Of a DNA stretch of 7,225 nucleotides, positions 6,401 to 7,225 are shown one piece after another. The translations under genes were made by a program, and so were the position numbers. Position 1 is the stretch's first letter. Every line of letters starts with the position of its first letter. The notes beneath the pieces were generated by a model that saw nothing but the letters and a program-made list of their open reading frames with translations, was not told the DNA's origin and ran no database searches. The stretch is from Desulfuromonadaceae bacterium (GTDB lineage: Bacteria > Desulfobacterota > Desulfuromonadia > Desulfuromonadales > Desulfuromonadaceae). The stretch covers positions 1 to 7,225 of the forward strand of contig JAMOOS010000271.1 of NCBI GenBank assembly GCA_027065245.1, written 5' to 3'.

Positions 6401-7225
6401 CTACTGAAACAGCATGGAGATATCCACCGCCCGGCTGGAATGGGTCAGTGCGCCGACAGAGATAAAATCGACACCGGTGGCGGCAATCTCAGCCACGGTA
6501 TCTAGGGTAACACCACCGGAAGCTTCCGTCAGGGCGGCGCCGTCAATCATCGCCACCGCCTGTTGCATGGTGACCAGCTTCATATTGTCGAGCATGATAA
6601 TATCGGCCCCGGCCTTGAGCGCCTCGGCCACATCATCAAGCGTTTCGGTCTCCACCTCTATCTTCAAAGTGTGCGGCACATAAGCGCGCGCCGCCGCCAC
6701 AGCAGCGGCAATACCACCGGCTGCGGCAATATGATTCTCCTTGATCAACACCCCGTCGTACAGGGAGGTGCGATGATTTTTACCGCCGCCGCAGCGCACC
6801 GCGTACTTGTCCAGCACCCGCAGACCCGGCGTGGTTTTGCGCGTATCGACAATAACCGCTCCACTGTCGGCCACCGCCGCCACATAAGCGGCTGTCAGCG
6901 TTGCCACGCCGCTCATGCGCTGCAACAAATTGAGTGCCACCCGCTCCCCCTGCAGCAGGGTACGGGCATCCCCCTTGATCCACGCCAGCACTTCGCCCTG
7001 CTCTATGGCGCAACCATCAGCCTTGAGAGCCTCGAAAGACACATCTGCACTCAGAGCGGCAAACACCTGCCGCGCCACATCTATACCACACAGGACGAAA
7101 TCCTGTTTTGCCACCAGCTCAGCTCTGGCTGTGGTGGACGCCGCCACCGTGGCCAGAGTAGTAATATCGCCACTGCCGATATCCTCCCGCAGGGCGGTTC
7201 GAATAATCCGTTCGATCTCAAACAC
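6401..7225 (-). CDS. nadC: Nicotinate-nucleotide pyrophosphorylase (quinolinate phosphoribosyltransferase, carboxylating)
   Basis: Converts quinolinate and PRPP to nicotinate mononucleotide, CO2 and pyrophosphate, the step where de novo NAD synthesis joins the common pathway. The N-terminal region has EDIGSGDIT (14-22). The barrel domain has ERVALN (94-99), RMSG (103-106), DTRKTTPGLR (127-136), GGGKNHR (146-152), IKENH (161-165), IEVET (189-193), LDNM (212-215), SGG (236-238) and SVGALTHSSRAVDIS (256-270). All the charged residues that usually bind quinolinate and PRPP appear present. The reading frame is open to the right edge. Its last visible codon there is GTG, which could be the start because 274 residues is close to the family length, or an internal Val of a slightly longer protein. 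The upstream signals are outside the window. The stop TAG is 3 bases before the first birA ATG, so the two genes are in one transcript. Confidence 0.95.
   Translation of the reverse strand: MFEIERIIRTALREDIGSGDITTLATVAASTTARAELVAKQDFVLCGIDVARQVFAALSADVSFEALKADGCAIEQGEVLAWIKGDARTLLQGERVALNLLQRMSGVATLTAAYVAAVADSGAVIVDTRKTTPGLRVLDKYAVRCGGGKNHRTSLYDGVLIKENHIAAAGGIAAAVAAARAYVPHTLKIEVETETLDDVAEALKAGADIIMLDNMKLVTMQQAVAMIDGAALTEASGGVTLDTVAEIAATGVDFISVGALTHSSRAVDISMLFQ

Overview
All six genes in this window lie on the minus strand, so transcription runs from the right edge to the left edge. The gene set and order suggest a bacterium of the Desulfuromonadia (Geobacter, Pelobacter or Desulfuromonas type). 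The evidence is the run nadC, birA, type III pantothenate kinase and EF-G-like GTPase, a following repeat protein of a type I associate with deltaproteobacteria, and a fatty-acyl-CoA ligase. This placement is inference from recognised protein families, not from a search. The DNA is moderately GC-rich and I see no sign of recent transfer: no insertion sequence, tRNA, phage gene or CRISPR array.

Layout in transcription order. (1) nadC (7225-6401) is quinolinate phosphoribosyltransferase; its start lies at the window edge. (2) birA (6397-5402) is a biotin-protein ligase with an N-terminal DNA-binding domain, 3 bases after nadC. (3) coaX (5389-4589) is a type III pantothenate kinase, 12 bases after birA. 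(4) A 694-residue EF-G-like (EF-G-2/FusA2 type) GTPase (4536-2452) follows after 52 bases with a strong ribosome binding site. (5) A 329-residue uncharacterised protein built of helical NP-containing repeats (2449-1460) starts at a TTG only 2 bases after the GTPase stop. (6) After a 127-base gap holding a weak candidate promoter comes an AMP-forming acyl-CoA synthetase (1332-1), cut by the left edge before its C-terminal domain.

Genes 1-3 are a compact cofactor block: NAD synthesis, biotin attachment with probable biotin-gene regulation, and the first step of CoA synthesis. The acyl-CoA synthetase consumes CoA, but its own upstream region suggests it can be expressed separately. The EF-G-like protein and its repeat-protein partner form a tightly coupled pair and are the least understood part of the window. 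Overall this is an ordinary housekeeping region. I did not find a new defence system, mobile element or RNA element, and the only real open question is the function of the GTPase and repeat-protein pair.
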